From Herbiconiux daphne (GTDB lineage Bacteria > Actinomycetota > Actinomycetes > Actinomycetales > Microbacteriaceae): a DNA stretch of 64,000 bases. The stretch spans positions 372,001 through 436,000 of the forward strand of contig NZ_JANLCJ010000002.1 of NCBI RefSeq assembly GCF_024979295.1, given 5' to 3'. The notes below the pieces were generated by a model that was given only the letters and a program-made list of their open reading frames with translations, did no database searches and had not been told where the DNA came from. A program made the position numbers and the translations under genes. This document shows, piece by piece, positions 23,997-32,279 of the stretch (positions are counted from its first letter, which is position 1; every line of letters begins with the position of its first letter).

Positions 23997-24371
23997 ATGC
24001 ATCACGAGCTCGAAGTCAACGCCTGGGTCTGGCCGAACGGCGATTCGTTCGTCGTGCAGATCATCGCGGTCGAGACCACGACCGGACTGTCGGCGACCCG
24101 CGATCCGCTCACCACCGTGACGATTCTCGACGCCGGCGGTGCACCAGATGGCATCCTCTACAAGAACCTCGCGAGCGCGGTGGCGAGAGCGTCGGCCCGC
24201 GCGCGGAGCGGCTCCGCGGATGCCGCCACCACCGACATCCGCATCGACAGCGACGAGTTCGTCGTGCAGGCGCCCACGCACGACAGCGCCGTCGAGCTCG
24301 CTCTCGACCGTTTCGATCGAGATCATTCCTCGACGTCGGCCAGCCTTACCAGCGAGTTGCTCGCCGTCTGA
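23997..24371 (+). CDS. Hypothetical protein (124 aa)
   Basis: The family is not recognised. The protein is soluble, starts 'MHHELEVNAWVWPNGDSFVVQI', and ends in a Ser-rich tail. The ATG at 23997 has a GTGGAGG site five bases upstream. Size, alternating strand/helix pattern and opening Trp-Val-Trp-Pro recall the 143-residue unknown at 4.1-4.6 kb ('LRWHP...FVIETSES'), but I cannot establish homology by eye. It is divergent from the ROK gene and precedes the surface protein gene by about 95 bp. Confidence 0.6.
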   Translation: MHHELEVNAWVWPNGDSFVVQIIAVETTTGLSATRDPLTTVTILDAGGAPDGILYKNLASAVARASARARSGSADAATTDIRIDSDEFVVQAPTHDSAVELALDRFDRDHSSTSASLTSELLAV

Positions 24372-24466
24372 TATACAACAATTTTCACTTCCGACGCATG
24401 GAATAGGTCATACACACCGTATAGTGAGTTTTGCTCTCTCGGCTCCAGCGATATAGGGGAATTGCT

Positions 24467-26344
24467 ATGACCATTGACGACGCTCACGCGACGGCACACC
24501 AGCCCGCTCGATCCTTCCGCGCAGTCCGTCGTCCGGCGGTGATAGGCCTGGCGTTGGCGGCGTTGATCGGGGCCGTCGTCGTCGCTCCGGCTTCCGCCGA
24601 GGCTGCCGCACCGGCGGGTGTCATCTCCGACACGGCGGCTCCCGAGACCCTCGCGCTCGACGACAACTCGAAAGTCGAGCTGGGGCTCAAGTTCTCCCCC
24701 GCAACCGACGGCACGCTGTCGGGGGTGCAGTTCTACCAGAACGCGGCCAACTCGGGCGTCACGAGCGTCTCGGTCTGGTCGGCCAACGGCTCGCTGCTCA
24801 CCAGAGCCACCGTGAACCCCTCCGCTCCCGTCGGCTGGCGCACGATCCCGGTCGACGTCGACCTCACAGCCGGCACGACCTACACGGTCAGCGTGTTCGA
24901 CTCGAACTCGCGGTTCCCCGCCACCTCGAAGGCCTTCACCCAGGCGTCGACGATCAACGGCATCAACCTGCCGGTGAACGCGGGCGTCTACCGCTACGGC
25001 AACTCGAGCGGCTTCCCCTCCACCACCACGTGGGCCGAGGGGTACAGCTTCCTCGTCGACGTCGCATTCGCGCCCGAAGCGCCCGTTGCGACCCCGACTC
25101 CGACGCCGACTCCGTCGGCCACGCCGACGCCCGATCCCTCGCCGACGGCCACGCCGGAGCCGAGCCCCACCGCCACGCCGGAGCCCACGGCGACGCCGGA
25201 GCCGACCGCCACGCCCGAGCCGACGACCACGCCCAAACCGACGCCGACTCCCGAGCCCGAAGCTCCGGCCGAGGCTCCTGAGCCGCCGGTCACCGCTCCG
25301 GCGCCGGTCGCGGCGATCTTCGGTCCTGACGGAACCCACTGGCCGCTCAACACGCCTCGGGCCTCTGCGGCTCGCGTCGTCAACGTCGCGGCAACCTGGT
25401 CGGCGATCTCGTCGGCGATCGTGGCCAACGCGGCATCCGCCGACCCCGTGGTGATCTGCGTCGCTCCGGGAACGATCGCGGGCGGCAACGGTGCCGGCTC
25501 CTCGGCCAAGGGCGTTCTGCAAGACATCGGCAACGCGGCTCGTGCCTCGCGCATCCTGGTTTCGGCCTGCAGCGGCGTGGGCACGGTGAAGGTCGGGTCG
25601 GGCACCGGCGTGGCCTTCGTGGGAGTGAAGGGCGTGTCGATCATCGGCATCGACTTCTCGGCCCAGCCCGTGATGGTGCGCAACACCGAGTCGTTCGCCA
25701 TCGGCTACTCGATCGTTCCCCGGCTCCTCATCACCGCGAACGGCGGCAACGGCGTGCGCAACGTCGAGGTCGTCGAGATCGTCGCGGGGCCGAGCGCCGT
25801 GAACGGCGTGGCCTACGACCGGGTCGAGGTGAAGTCCGCCGGCGGGTTCAACGTCAACGGTCTGCGGTTCGACGGCTTCTACGCGGCGCCGAACTACAAG
25901 CCGAACAAGGCCACCGAGCACGTCGACACGCTGCAGTTCGTCACCACGTCGGGCAGCGGCACCATCACGAACGTGACCATCCAGGACTCGGCGCTGTTCC
26001 AGTCGAGCGACCAGGGCATCATGGCGGGCAGCAACGGCGGCGGCGCCCTCGTGCACTCCGCGTTCTTCGGCGGCACCACCGGGCAGCTGCGCTACCCGAT
26101 GTACCTCGGCGGCGACCCGATCCGGCTCGCCAACACGATGAACGGCTCGTGGTCGAACGCCACGGTCACCGGCTCGATCGTGGCCGGCACGATCGCACCG
26201 ACGTTCTCGTTCGCGGCGGTGGTCGACTCGAAGAGCACGGCGGGTGCGCTCGGGTTCACTCCGCTCGGCAACCTCACCCTGGCCGACATCAACCGCCTGG
26301 TGCCTCTGCCCAACGCGGCGCGGCTCGCGGCCATCTGGCACTGA
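24467..26344 (+). CDS. Secreted surface protein: DUF4082 domain, Pro/Thr linker, beta-helix-like domain
   Basis: This 625-residue protein has an export signal with a long N-region and a hydrophobic core at about residues 22-42, ending in Ala-x-Ala sites. Residues about 50-205 match DUF4082 ('ELGLKFSPATDGTLSGVQFYQN', 'WRTIPVDVDLTAGTTYTVSVF'), a beta-sandwich found in large exported proteins. A Thr-Pro-Glu linker of about 70 residues (TPEPTA repeats) follows. The C-terminal ~330 residues have repeating short beta motifs with Asn/Gly turns, suggestive of a right-handed beta helix like pectate lyase-fold proteins. No sorting signal is seen. AT-rich promoter sequence with TATAGT (24420-24425) lies upstream. 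Function may be polysaccharide binding or cleavage; not proven. Confidence 0.8.
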   Translation: MTIDDAHATAHQPARSFRAVRRPAVIGLALAALIGAVVVAPASAEAAAPAGVISDTAAPETLALDDNSKVELGLKFSPATDGTLSGVQFYQNAANSGVTSVSVWSANGSLLTRATVNPSAPVGWRTIPVDVDLTAGTTYTVSVFDSNSRFPATSKAFTQASTINGINLPVNAGVYRYGNSSGFPSTTTWAEGYSFLVDVAFAPEAPVATPTPTPTPSATPTPDPSPTATPEPSPTATPEPTATPEPTATPEPTTTPKPTPTPEPEAPAEAPEPPVTAPAPVAAIFGPDGTHWPLNTPRASAARVVNVAATWSAISSAIVANAASADPVVICVAPGTIAGGNGAGSSAKGVLQDIGNAARASRILVSACSGVGTVKVGSGTGVAFVGVKGVSIIGIDFSAQPVMVRNTESFAIGYSIVPRLLITANGGNGVRNVEVVEIVAGPSAVNGVAYDRVEVKSAGGFNVNGLRFDGFYAAPNYKPNKATEHVDTLQFVTTSGSGTITNVTIQDSALFQSSDQGIMAGSNGGGALVHSAFFGGTTGQLRYPMYLGGDPIRLANTMNGSWSNATVTGSIVAGTIAPTFSFAAVVDSKSTAGALGFTPLGNLTLADINRLVPLPNAARLAAIWH

Positions 26345-26360
26345 TCCGGCGGGGCTAGGC

Positions 26361-26456
26361 CCGAACGGGTCAGCCCCGAACGGGGCTAGCCCGAACGGGT
26401 CAGCCCCGAACGGGGCTAGCCCGAACGGGTCAGGCCCGAACGGGTCAGCCCCGAAC
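26361..26456. repeat. Tandem 30-bp repeat (built from 15-bp half units) after the surface-protein gene
   Basis: Two exact 30-bp units and a diverged third form an array, each composed of two 15-bp halves of the type CGAACGGGTCAGCCC / CGAACGGGGCTAGCC. It lies between the stop codon of the surface protein and the terminator hairpin. It is too short and regular to be a CRISPR array (no spacers). Confidence 0.8.
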
Positions 26457-26497
26457 GAAAAGAACCCCGCCCGAGGTGATCGGGCGGGGTTCTTTTC
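26457..26497. terminator. Strong bidirectional intrinsic terminator
   Basis: An 18-bp perfect stem (26457-26474 with 26480-26497) with a GGTGA loop has A-rich and T-rich outer ends on both sides, so it can stop the plus-strand surface-protein transcript and the minus-strand tRNA transcript. Confidence 0.9.
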
Positions 26498-26503
26498 GTT
26501 ATC

Positions 26504-26579
26504 TGGTGGACCTGAGGGGATTCGAACCCCTGACCCCCTGCATGCCATGCAGGTGCGCTACCAACTGCGCCACAGGCCC
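26504..26579 (-). tRNA. tRNA-Ala (anticodon GGC)
   Basis: A 76-nt cloverleaf on the minus strand. The acceptor stem GGGCCTG pairs with CAGGTCC (one G-T pair), D-arm GCGC/GCGC, anticodon stem CCTGC/GCAGG with loop ATGGCAT (anticodon GGC, reading GCC codons), and T-arm AGGGG-TTCGAAT-CCCCT. The 3' CCA is encoded. GCC is a dominant Ala codon in this sequence. A terminator follows 7 bp after the gene. Confidence 0.97.
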
Positions 26580-26693
26580 AAACCTGTCACCCGAACCAGC
26601 CGGGCTGTCGATTCCGTTTCAGCGGAAACAACTTGTCTAGATTACTACACCCGGAGAGTGCTCGCGAACCATCGCGCACCCCGGGCGTGGCAT

Positions 26694-27065
26694 TCAGGCA
26701 TCCGCTGCGGTGACCTGCAGGGGAACGACCGGGCAGTCCTTCCAGAGCCGCTCGAGCGAGTAGTACATGCGGTCTTCCTCGTGGAAGACGTGCACCACGA
26801 GGTCGCCGAAGTCGAGCAGGATCCAGCGGCCCTCCGACATGCCCTCGCGCCGCAGCACCTTCGTGCCGGCCTCGGCCAGTCGGTCGAGGATCTCTTCGGC
26901 GATGGCCATCACGTTGCGCTCGTTGCGCCCGGATGCCAGCAGGAACACGTCGGCGAGCGGCAGCGGCCCGGAGACGTCGAGTGCGACGAGGTTGTCGGCC
27001 TGCTTCGAGTCGGCCGCGACGGCGGCGAGCTGAGCGAGTTCGATCGAGTGAGTTGAGGCGGTCAC
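26694..27065 (-). CDS. rsfS: Ribosome silencing factor RsfS
   Basis: This 123-residue Iojap/DUF143 protein binds ribosomal protein L14 and blocks subunit joining during nutrient limitation. The motifs 'ADVFLLASGRNERNVMAIAEEI', 'GRWILLDFGDLVVHVFHEEDRMYYSLERLWKD' are diagnostic. Together with nadD just upstream this is the standard bacterial nadD-rsfS arrangement, here with an extra membrane-anchored protein gene between them. Confidence 0.96.
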   Translation of the reverse strand: MTASTHSIELAQLAAVAADSKQADNLVALDVSGPLPLADVFLLASGRNERNVMAIAEEILDRLAEAGTKVLRREGMSEGRWILLDFGDLVVHVFHEEDRMYYSLERLWKDCPVVPLQVTAADA

Positions 27066-27106
27066 GAAGACTTTCTGTCGGTGCGGAGCGAGCGGTGTTT
27101 CGACGC

Positions 27107-28198
27107 TCAGAAGACGCGGAAGACGAAGACGGCCAGCAGCAGGCTGACGACTCCGACGGCGAGAACGCCCGCCGTGATGGCGAGCACGACGGGAGCGTTC
27201 GCACGCGCCCGTTTCGGAGGGGCGATGATGGAGGTCGACGAGGTGTTCGTGCTGATCGCACGGCTCGCACTGACCGGGGCGACGGTGGAGCCGCCCTGTT
27301 CGGCCTCGGAGCGCTCCAGGAACGTGTCGAGGTCGTTGGATTCGAGACCGGATGCCGGTGCGCCGATTGTGCCGAAGCTGGCGGGCAGGTCGATCGACCC
27401 GGTGATGATGACCTCTCCGGTCTCGTCGAGCGCGGTGCCGACGTCGCCGGAACCCGGCACGTTCGGCAGCACGAGCGCGCTCGTGGTCGAGATCGAGTTG
27501 GTGGCGGCCGTGTTGCGCAGCGAGATGAGGTCGTCGAACGACGACGGCAGCTCGTCGCTCGAGGCCTGGCGGGCGCGGTCGGCGGGGCTCTGGAACAGCG
27601 GCGCGAGCGTGGGGCCGGCGGCGGCTTCGCGCTCCTCGGCTTCGACGTGCGCGGCGGCCTCGGCGGTGGGGTCGACGGTCTCGGCGATCGGAACATCGAT
27701 CACCATCTCTTCGACCACGGTCTCGCCGGAGTCGTCGGACGAGGTCACGATCTCGGCGTGCTGCGCCTCGTCGTCGTCGCCCTCGTCGGCGAACTGCAGG
27801 TCGTTCTGGCTCGAGGCGACCACGATCGGCTCCGACATCGGCACGATGTCGATGATGGGCTCGGCGGTGGCGGGCTCCGGGTCGTCGACGGCCTCGTCGT
27901 CGGAGGTGACGATCTCGGGGATGATGGTGTCTTCGACGATCTCGGCGTCGACCGGGGCATCCGCGTCGTCGTTCTCGGCATCGACCGGCACGGCGACCGC
28001 GGGGCCCTGCTCGCGCACGACACGGCGCGAGGGCGCGCCGGCGACGGGCGCCTCTGCGGCTGCCTGCGCCTTGCGGGCGGCTTCGGCCTCTTCGGCGGCC
28101 TTGGCATCGGCCTCGCGCTCTTTGCGCGGCTTCTGCCGCTCCATTTCGCGTAGCTGCCGCCTTGTCAGCGGCGGCTGCTCATCGTGGGACGAACTCAT
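27107..28198 (-). CDS. Acidic, disordered protein with a C-terminal membrane anchor
   Basis: This 363-residue protein has a charged N-terminal coiled segment ('[21 protein letters not shown]'), a long Asp/Glu/Ala/Val-rich region of low complexity, and one C-terminal transmembrane helix ('[24 protein letters not shown]'). No catalytic domain is visible; it is probably a tail-anchored protein with a cytosolic disordered body. Its ATG overlaps the stop of nadD (ATGA), so it is translated from the nadD-rsfS operon. Function unknown. Confidence 0.8.
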   Translation of the reverse strand: MSSSHDEQPPLTRRQLREMERQKPRKEREADAKAAEEAEAARKAQAAAEAPVAGAPSRRVVREQGPAVAVPVDAENDDADAPVDAEIVEDTIIPEIVTSDDEAVDDPEPATAEPIIDIVPMSEPIVVASSQNDLQFADEGDDDEAQHAEIVTSSDDSGETVVEEMVIDVPIAETVDPTAEAAAHVEAEEREAAAGPTLAPLFQSPADRARQASSDELPSSFDDLISLRNTAATNSISTTSALVLPNVPGSGDVGTALDETGEVIITGSIDLPASFGTIGAPASGLESNDLDTFLERSEAEQGGSTVAPVSASRAISTNTSSTSIIAPPKRARANAPVVLAITAGVLAVGVVSLLLAVFVFRVF

Positions 28199-28803
28199 TC
28201 AACACTCCGATATAGATGGTGCTTGGTGATGTACTGAACGACACCGTCGGGTACCAAGTACCACACCGGAAAACCCCGGCCAACCCGGCCGCGACAGTCA
28301 GTGGACGATATCGCAAGCGCCGGAACTTCCAAATAGCTTACGTCTTTACTGGGTAAAGATGAAATGGCGAAGGTGTGCCCCGGCCGTGAGACAGCCACGA
28401 AATGGGCGAGATCCCACAGCTCGTCGATGTCTTTCCAGCTCAGGATCTGCGCGATCGCGTCGGCCCCCGAGATGAAGAACAGGTCGGCATCCGGATGCGC
28501 GGTGTGCAGATCGCGCAGGGTGTCGATGGTGTAGGTGACGCCGCCGCGGTCGATGTCGACGCGGCTGACCGTGAACCGCGGGTTCGACGCGGTGGCGATG
28601 ACGGTCATCAGGTAGCGGTGCTCCGCCGGCGACACGGGCGTCTTGTGCCACGGCCGACCGGTGGGCACGAACACCACCTCGTCGAGATCGAACGAGATCG
28701 CGACCTCACTCGCGGCCACGAGGTGACCGTGGTGGATGGGGTCGAAGGTGCCGCCCATCACCCCGATCCGCTGTCGCCGCGGCTCGCGCGAGTCGATCGT
28801 CAC
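28195..28803 (-). CDS. nadD: Nicotinate-nucleotide adenylyltransferase
   Basis: This 202-residue enzyme makes nicotinate adenine dinucleotide from NaMN and ATP in NAD synthesis. The nucleotidyltransferase motifs are intact: '[15 protein letters not shown]' near residue 14-28 and '[10 protein letters not shown]' near residue 164. The gene is preceded by a small membrane protein gene (5-bp gap) and followed by the overlapping tail-anchored protein gene. Confidence 0.96.
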   Translation of the reverse strand: MTIDSREPRRQRIGVMGGTFDPIHHGHLVAASEVAISFDLDEVVFVPTGRPWHKTPVSPAEHRYLMTVIATASNPRFTVSRVDIDRGGVTYTIDTLRDLHTAHPDADLFFISGADAIAQILSWKDIDELWDLAHFVAVSRPGHTFAISSLPSKDVSYLEVPALAISSTDCRGRVGRGFPVWYLVPDGVVQYITKHHLYRSVE

Positions 28804-28808
28804 CGGCG

Positions 28809-29030
28809 TCAGTGATCGGCGCCCGTGCGGTCCGCGTGCCCGTGAACGTTGTGGGTCTGCGCGAACTTCGCAGACTTCTGCGGGTGGCGGTTGGCCACGT
28901 CGCGGTAGCTCCAGGTGACGAACCCGAGGGCCACGAACACGATCGCGGCGATCAGGCCGAACACGATGGGAGGGAAGGGCAGCTGGACTGGCTCATCCAC
29001 GGCAGCGAGCACATTGACCAGATCAAGCAT
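28809..29030 (-). CDS. Small conserved membrane protein
   Basis: This 73-residue protein has one membrane helix ('[23 protein letters not shown]') and a polar C-terminal tail rich in His and Asn ('[13 protein letters not shown]'). Small proteins of this type sit between proA and nadD in related actinobacteria. Function unknown. It lies 45 bp after proA and 5 bp before nadD, so it belongs to the same operon. Confidence 0.75.
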   Translation of the reverse strand: MLDLVNVLAAVDEPVQLPFPPIVFGLIAAIVFVALGFVTWSYRDVANRHPQKSAKFAQTHNVHGHADRTGADH

Positions 29031-29075
29031 TTCTTCTCCCAGGGGATCGATTCGACGAACCCTCTTACGATACCG

Positions 29076-30356
29076 CTAACTGCGGAATTGACCCGAACCA
29101 CGCACCAGCCACTTCGTGCTCGTGAGCTCGGGCAGGCCCATCGGCCCACGGGCGTGCAGTTTCTGGGTCGAGATGCCCACCTCGGCTCCGAAGCCGAACT
29201 CGCCGCCGTCGGTGAACCGGGTCGAGGCGTTGACCATCACGACCGCCGAGTCGACCTCGTTGAGGAACCGCTCCGCGTTGCCGAGGTCGTTGGTGATGAT
29301 CGACTCCGTGTGGTGCGTGGAGTAGCGGCGGATGTGCTCCATCGCCTCGTCGACGTCGCGCACGACCCGCACCGCGATGTCGAGGCTCATGTATTCGGTC
29401 TGCCAGTCGTCGTCGGTGGCGACCACGGCATCCGGGAACACGGCGCGGGTGGCGTCGTCGCCGTGGATCACGACGCCTGAGCGCGCCAGGCGATCGAGCA
29501 CCGGGCCGAGCAGGCGGTCGGCGGCCTTCTCGTGCACGAGCAGGGTCTCGAGCGCGTTGCACACGCTCGGGCGCTGCACCTTGGCGTTGTGCACGATGTC
29601 GACGGCCCACTGCTCGTTGGCCGACTCGTCGAGGAACACGTGCACGACCCCCGCGCCGGTCTCGATGACGGGCACCTTCGACTCGCTGACGACGGTCTCG
29701 ATCAGGTGTGCGCTGCCCCTGGGGATGAGCACGTCGACGGCGCCGCGCGCCTGCATGAGGCGCTTGGCGCCGTCGCGGCCGAATTCGTCGATGGTCTGCA
29801 CGGATGCCGCCGGCAGGCCCACCGAGGTGAGGGCTGTCTGGATCAATCCCACCAGCACGCGGTTCGTGTTCTCGGCGGCCGAGCCGCCGCGCAGCACGAC
29901 GGCGTTGCCGCTCTTGAGCGCGAGAGCGGCGATGTCGACCGTGACATTCGGCCGGGCCTCGTAGATCGCGCCGACCACACCGAAGGGCACCCGCACCTGA
30001 TCGATGCGCACGCCGTTCGGCAGGCTGCGCCCGCGCACCGACTCGCCCACCGGGTCGGTCAGCGACACGATCTCGCGCACGGCGGCGGCGAGTGACACCA
30101 GGCGGGCCTCGTCGAGGCGCAACCGGTCTTGCAGCGCGTCGGACAACCCGTTCTCGCGCCCGTTGGCGAGGTCGAGGTCGTTGGCGGGCACCACGTCGGC
30201 GGCCGCGCACTCGATCGCCCGCGCGACGGCCTCGAGCGCCCGGTTCTTGAGGTCGGTGTTCGCGGTCGCCAGCACCAAGGACGCGGCGCGGGCGTCGGCC
30301 AGCTTCTCGTCGAAACCCGACGCGGTGACGGACTCCAGAACGGTAACCTCAGGCAT
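29076..30356 (-). CDS. proA: Gamma-glutamyl phosphate reductase
   Basis: This 426-residue ALDH-superfamily enzyme reduces gamma-glutamyl phosphate to glutamate semialdehyde in proline synthesis. The catalytic Cys lies in 'QRPSVCNALETLLVH', and 'GVVGAIYEARPNVTVDIAALALKSGNAVVLRGG' and 'FTDGGEFGFGAEVGISTQKLHARGPMG' are typical. It starts the proA-nadD-rsfS run and is divergent from a DMT transporter gene that separates it from proB. Confidence 0.97.
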   Translation of the reverse strand: MPEVTVLESVTASGFDEKLADARAASLVLATANTDLKNRALEAVARAIECAAADVVPANDLDLANGRENGLSDALQDRLRLDEARLVSLAAAVREIVSLTDPVGESVRGRSLPNGVRIDQVRVPFGVVGAIYEARPNVTVDIAALALKSGNAVVLRGGSAAENTNRVLVGLIQTALTSVGLPAASVQTIDEFGRDGAKRLMQARGAVDVLIPRGSAHLIETVVSESKVPVIETGAGVVHVFLDESANEQWAVDIVHNAKVQRPSVCNALETLLVHEKAADRLLGPVLDRLARSGVVIHGDDATRAVFPDAVVATDDDWQTEYMSLDIAVRVVRDVDEAMEHIRRYSTHHTESIITNDLGNAERFLNEVDSAVVMVNASTRFTDGGEFGFGAEVGISTQKLHARGPMGLPELTSTKWLVRGSGQFRS

Positions 30357-30407
30357 GCCCGAAGTCTACGCGAACGCCCCGCGCAGGCGTCGGGAGGGCG
30401 GTCGCCC

Positions 30408-31397
30408 GTGATCGTCGTGGTCGTGCTCAGCCTGGCGTCGAGCCTCTTCTACGGCACCTCCGACTTCCTCGGCGGGCTGGCCGCGCGCCGGCTCGCGGTG
30501 CTTCCGGCGACCCTCGTCACCTACCTTCTCGGCACGGCGGTGATCGGGGTCGCGCTGCTCGCCGGCGGCTGGAGCGCGACGCCCGACGCCCTTGCAGCGG
30601 GCGGAGCCGCGGCCGTGCTGGCGATCATCGGGTTCATCACCTTCTACGCCGCGCTCTCGATCGGGCCGATGAGCCTGCTCTCCCCCGGCATCGCGCTCGT
30701 GCAGGCGGTCGTTCCCGTGACCGCCGCGCTCGTCACCGGCCAGAGCCTCAGCGCGCTCGGCTGGGGGGCGGTCGCCCTCGCGGTGGTGGCCACGATTCTC
30801 ATCTCGCTGCAGCATCCGGATGCCGCGGTGCGCGTCACACCGCGCGCCGCCGTGCTGGCTGCCGTCTCGGGCGTCGCGCTCGGCGCCTCGGTGGTGGCGC
30901 TCGACGCGTCGCCGGCCGACTCCGGGCTGCTGCCCGCTTTTCTCGAGATGGCGGGCGGCCTCGTGGCGCTCGCCGCGCTCATGCTGCTGCTTCGCCTCAC
31001 GCGCCTCCGGCCCGCCTGGCTCGCTGCGGCGCCGCCCCTGCCGCCCGCGCCGCCTCCGGGCGGCCCAGACACCTCCCCCGCGGCCCCCTCCCCCGCCGCA
31101 GCTGCGGCCGACGCCTCTCGTCCCGCGGGCGCCGCGGCGCCCGCGGCGGCGTCTCGATCCCAGCGGGGGGCCTGGCTCGCGGCCGTCGCAGCGGGGGTTC
31201 TGCTCGGCGCCGCGAATGCGCTGCTCATGACGGCGTTGCACGCGGGCAACCTCGCGGTCGTGTCGGTGCTCTCGAGCCTCTACCCGCTCGCGACGGTGCT
31301 GCTCGCCGCGCTCGTGCTGCGCGAACGCGTCACCCGCCTGCAGATCGCGGGCATCGCCCTCGCCCTCGTGGCCGCGCTGCTCCTCAGCCTCTCCTGA
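30408..31397 (+). CDS. EamA/DMT-superfamily transporter
   Basis: This protein of about 329 residues has ten predicted membrane helices arranged as two EamA halves. 'SSLFYGTSDFLGGLAARR' opens the first half and 'VVSVLSSLYPLATVLLAALVLRERVTRLQIAGIALALVA' is the typical closing motif. A cytosolic Pro/Ala-rich insert of about 55 residues separates the halves. GTG at 30408 follows a GGAGGG site. Substrate unknown. It is divergent from proA, with a 51-bp shared promoter region. Confidence 0.85.
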   Translation: MIVVVVLSLASSLFYGTSDFLGGLAARRLAVLPATLVTYLLGTAVIGVALLAGGWSATPDALAAGGAAAVLAIIGFITFYAALSIGPMSLLSPGIALVQAVVPVTAALVTGQSLSALGWGAVALAVVATILISLQHPDAAVRVTPRAAVLAAVSGVALGASVVALDASPADSGLLPAFLEMAGGLVALAALMLLLRLTRLRPAWLAAAPPLPPAPPPGGPDTSPAAPSPAAAAADASRPAGAAAPAAASRSQRGAWLAAVAAGVLLGAANALLMTALHAGNLAVVSVLSSLYPLATVLLAALVLRERVTRLQIAGIALALVAALLLSLS

Positions 31398-31470
31398 CCC
31401 CTCGCCGAATTGCGCCAAAGTGCCCTTTCCCGCGTGCGGGAAGGGCACTTTGGCGCAATTCGGCGGAGGG
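31398..31470. repeat. Very long intergenic hairpin (about 30-bp arms, 2-nt loop)
   Basis: The arms run from about 31403-31433 and 31436-31465 around a GT centre. Twenty-three outer pairs are continuous (from CGCCGAATTG to AGTGCCC), a single T bulges, and seven pairs close the loop. Outside the arms the CCCTC/GAGGG sequences extend the symmetry with another bulge. It fills the gap between the DMT transporter and proB stops, so it could end both transcripts, but it lacks a T-run; its length and conservation of both arms also suit a dispersed palindromic element. Confidence 0.85.
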
Positions 31471-31484
31471 GACGGGGGGGCGGG

Positions 31485-32279
31485 TCAGGGGGCGGCGGGC
31501 TCGAACCAGGTGCCGATGGGGGCGCCCGCGAGTGCGTCGGCCACCAGGGTTGTCGAGGTGACGAGCACGGCGGTGCCCGAGGCGGCCGCCAGGCGGGCGG
31601 CGGAGACCTTGGTGGCCGCTCCCCCGGTGCCGACGCCGGCGGCGCCGATGTCGCCGAAGGTGACGCCCGCCAGGTCGTCGCCGACCGGCACATCCGTGAT
31701 CTTCACCGCGCCGGGCTCCTGCGGAGGCCGGGTGTAGAGCGCATCGACGTCGGAGAGCAGGATGAGTGCGTCGGCACCCACGAGCTGCGACACCATCGCG
31801 GCCAGACGGTCGTTGTCGCCGAACCGGATCTCGTGGGTCGCCACGGTGTCGTTCTCATTGACGATCGGCAGGATGCGCAGGCCAAGCAGGCGGTCCATGG
31901 CGCGTTGCGCGTTGGAGCGGTGGGTCGGGTTCTCGAGGTCGCCCGCGGTGAGCAGCACCTGGCCCGCGACGATGCGGTAGCGGCGCAGGCTCTCCTGGTA
32001 ACGGAAGATCAGCACGTTCTGCCCCACCGCCGCGGCCGCCTGCTGGGTGGCCAGGTCGTTCGGCCGGGCGTCGAGCTGCAGGTAGGGCATGCCCGTGGCG
32101 ATCGCACCCGACGACACCAGGATGATCTCGGTGCCCCGCGCGTGCGCCGTGGCCAGCGCGTCGACGAGGGGGGCGATCTGGCCGGCGTTGTCGCCGCTGA
32201 TCGACGACGAGCCCACCTTCACGACGACGCGACGCGCGGCCGGGATGTCGGCGCGCGAGCGGATGACGCTCCGCGTCAC
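31485..32279 (-). CDS. proB: Glutamate 5-kinase, short form without PUA domain
   Basis: This 264-residue amino-acid-kinase-fold enzyme phosphorylates glutamate for proline synthesis. Key segments: '[10 protein letters not shown]', '[11 protein letters not shown]', '[25 protein letters not shown]', '[15 protein letters not shown]'. It ends after the kinase domain, unlike the ~370-residue enterobacterial enzyme that carries a PUA domain. Its GTG start overlaps the obg stop (GTGA), so it is coupled to obg rather than to proA. Confidence 0.96.
   Translation of the reverse strand: MTRSVIRSRADIPAARRVVVKVGSSSISGDNAGQIAPLVDALATAHARGTEIILVSSGAIATGMPYLQLDARPNDLATQQAAAAVGQNVLIFRYQESLRRYRIVAGQVLLTAGDLENPTHRSNAQRAMDRLLGLRILPIVNENDTVATHEIRFGDNDRLAAMVSQLVGADALILLSDVDALYTRPPQEPGAVKITDVPVGDDLAGVTFGDIGAAGVGTGGAATKVSAARLAAASGTAVLVTSTTLVADALAGAPIGTWFEPAAP

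Noticed and set aside
26361..26456. Possible CRISPR-like array
   Set aside because: Units are contiguous 15/30-bp tandem repeats without unique spacers, and no cas gene is nearby.
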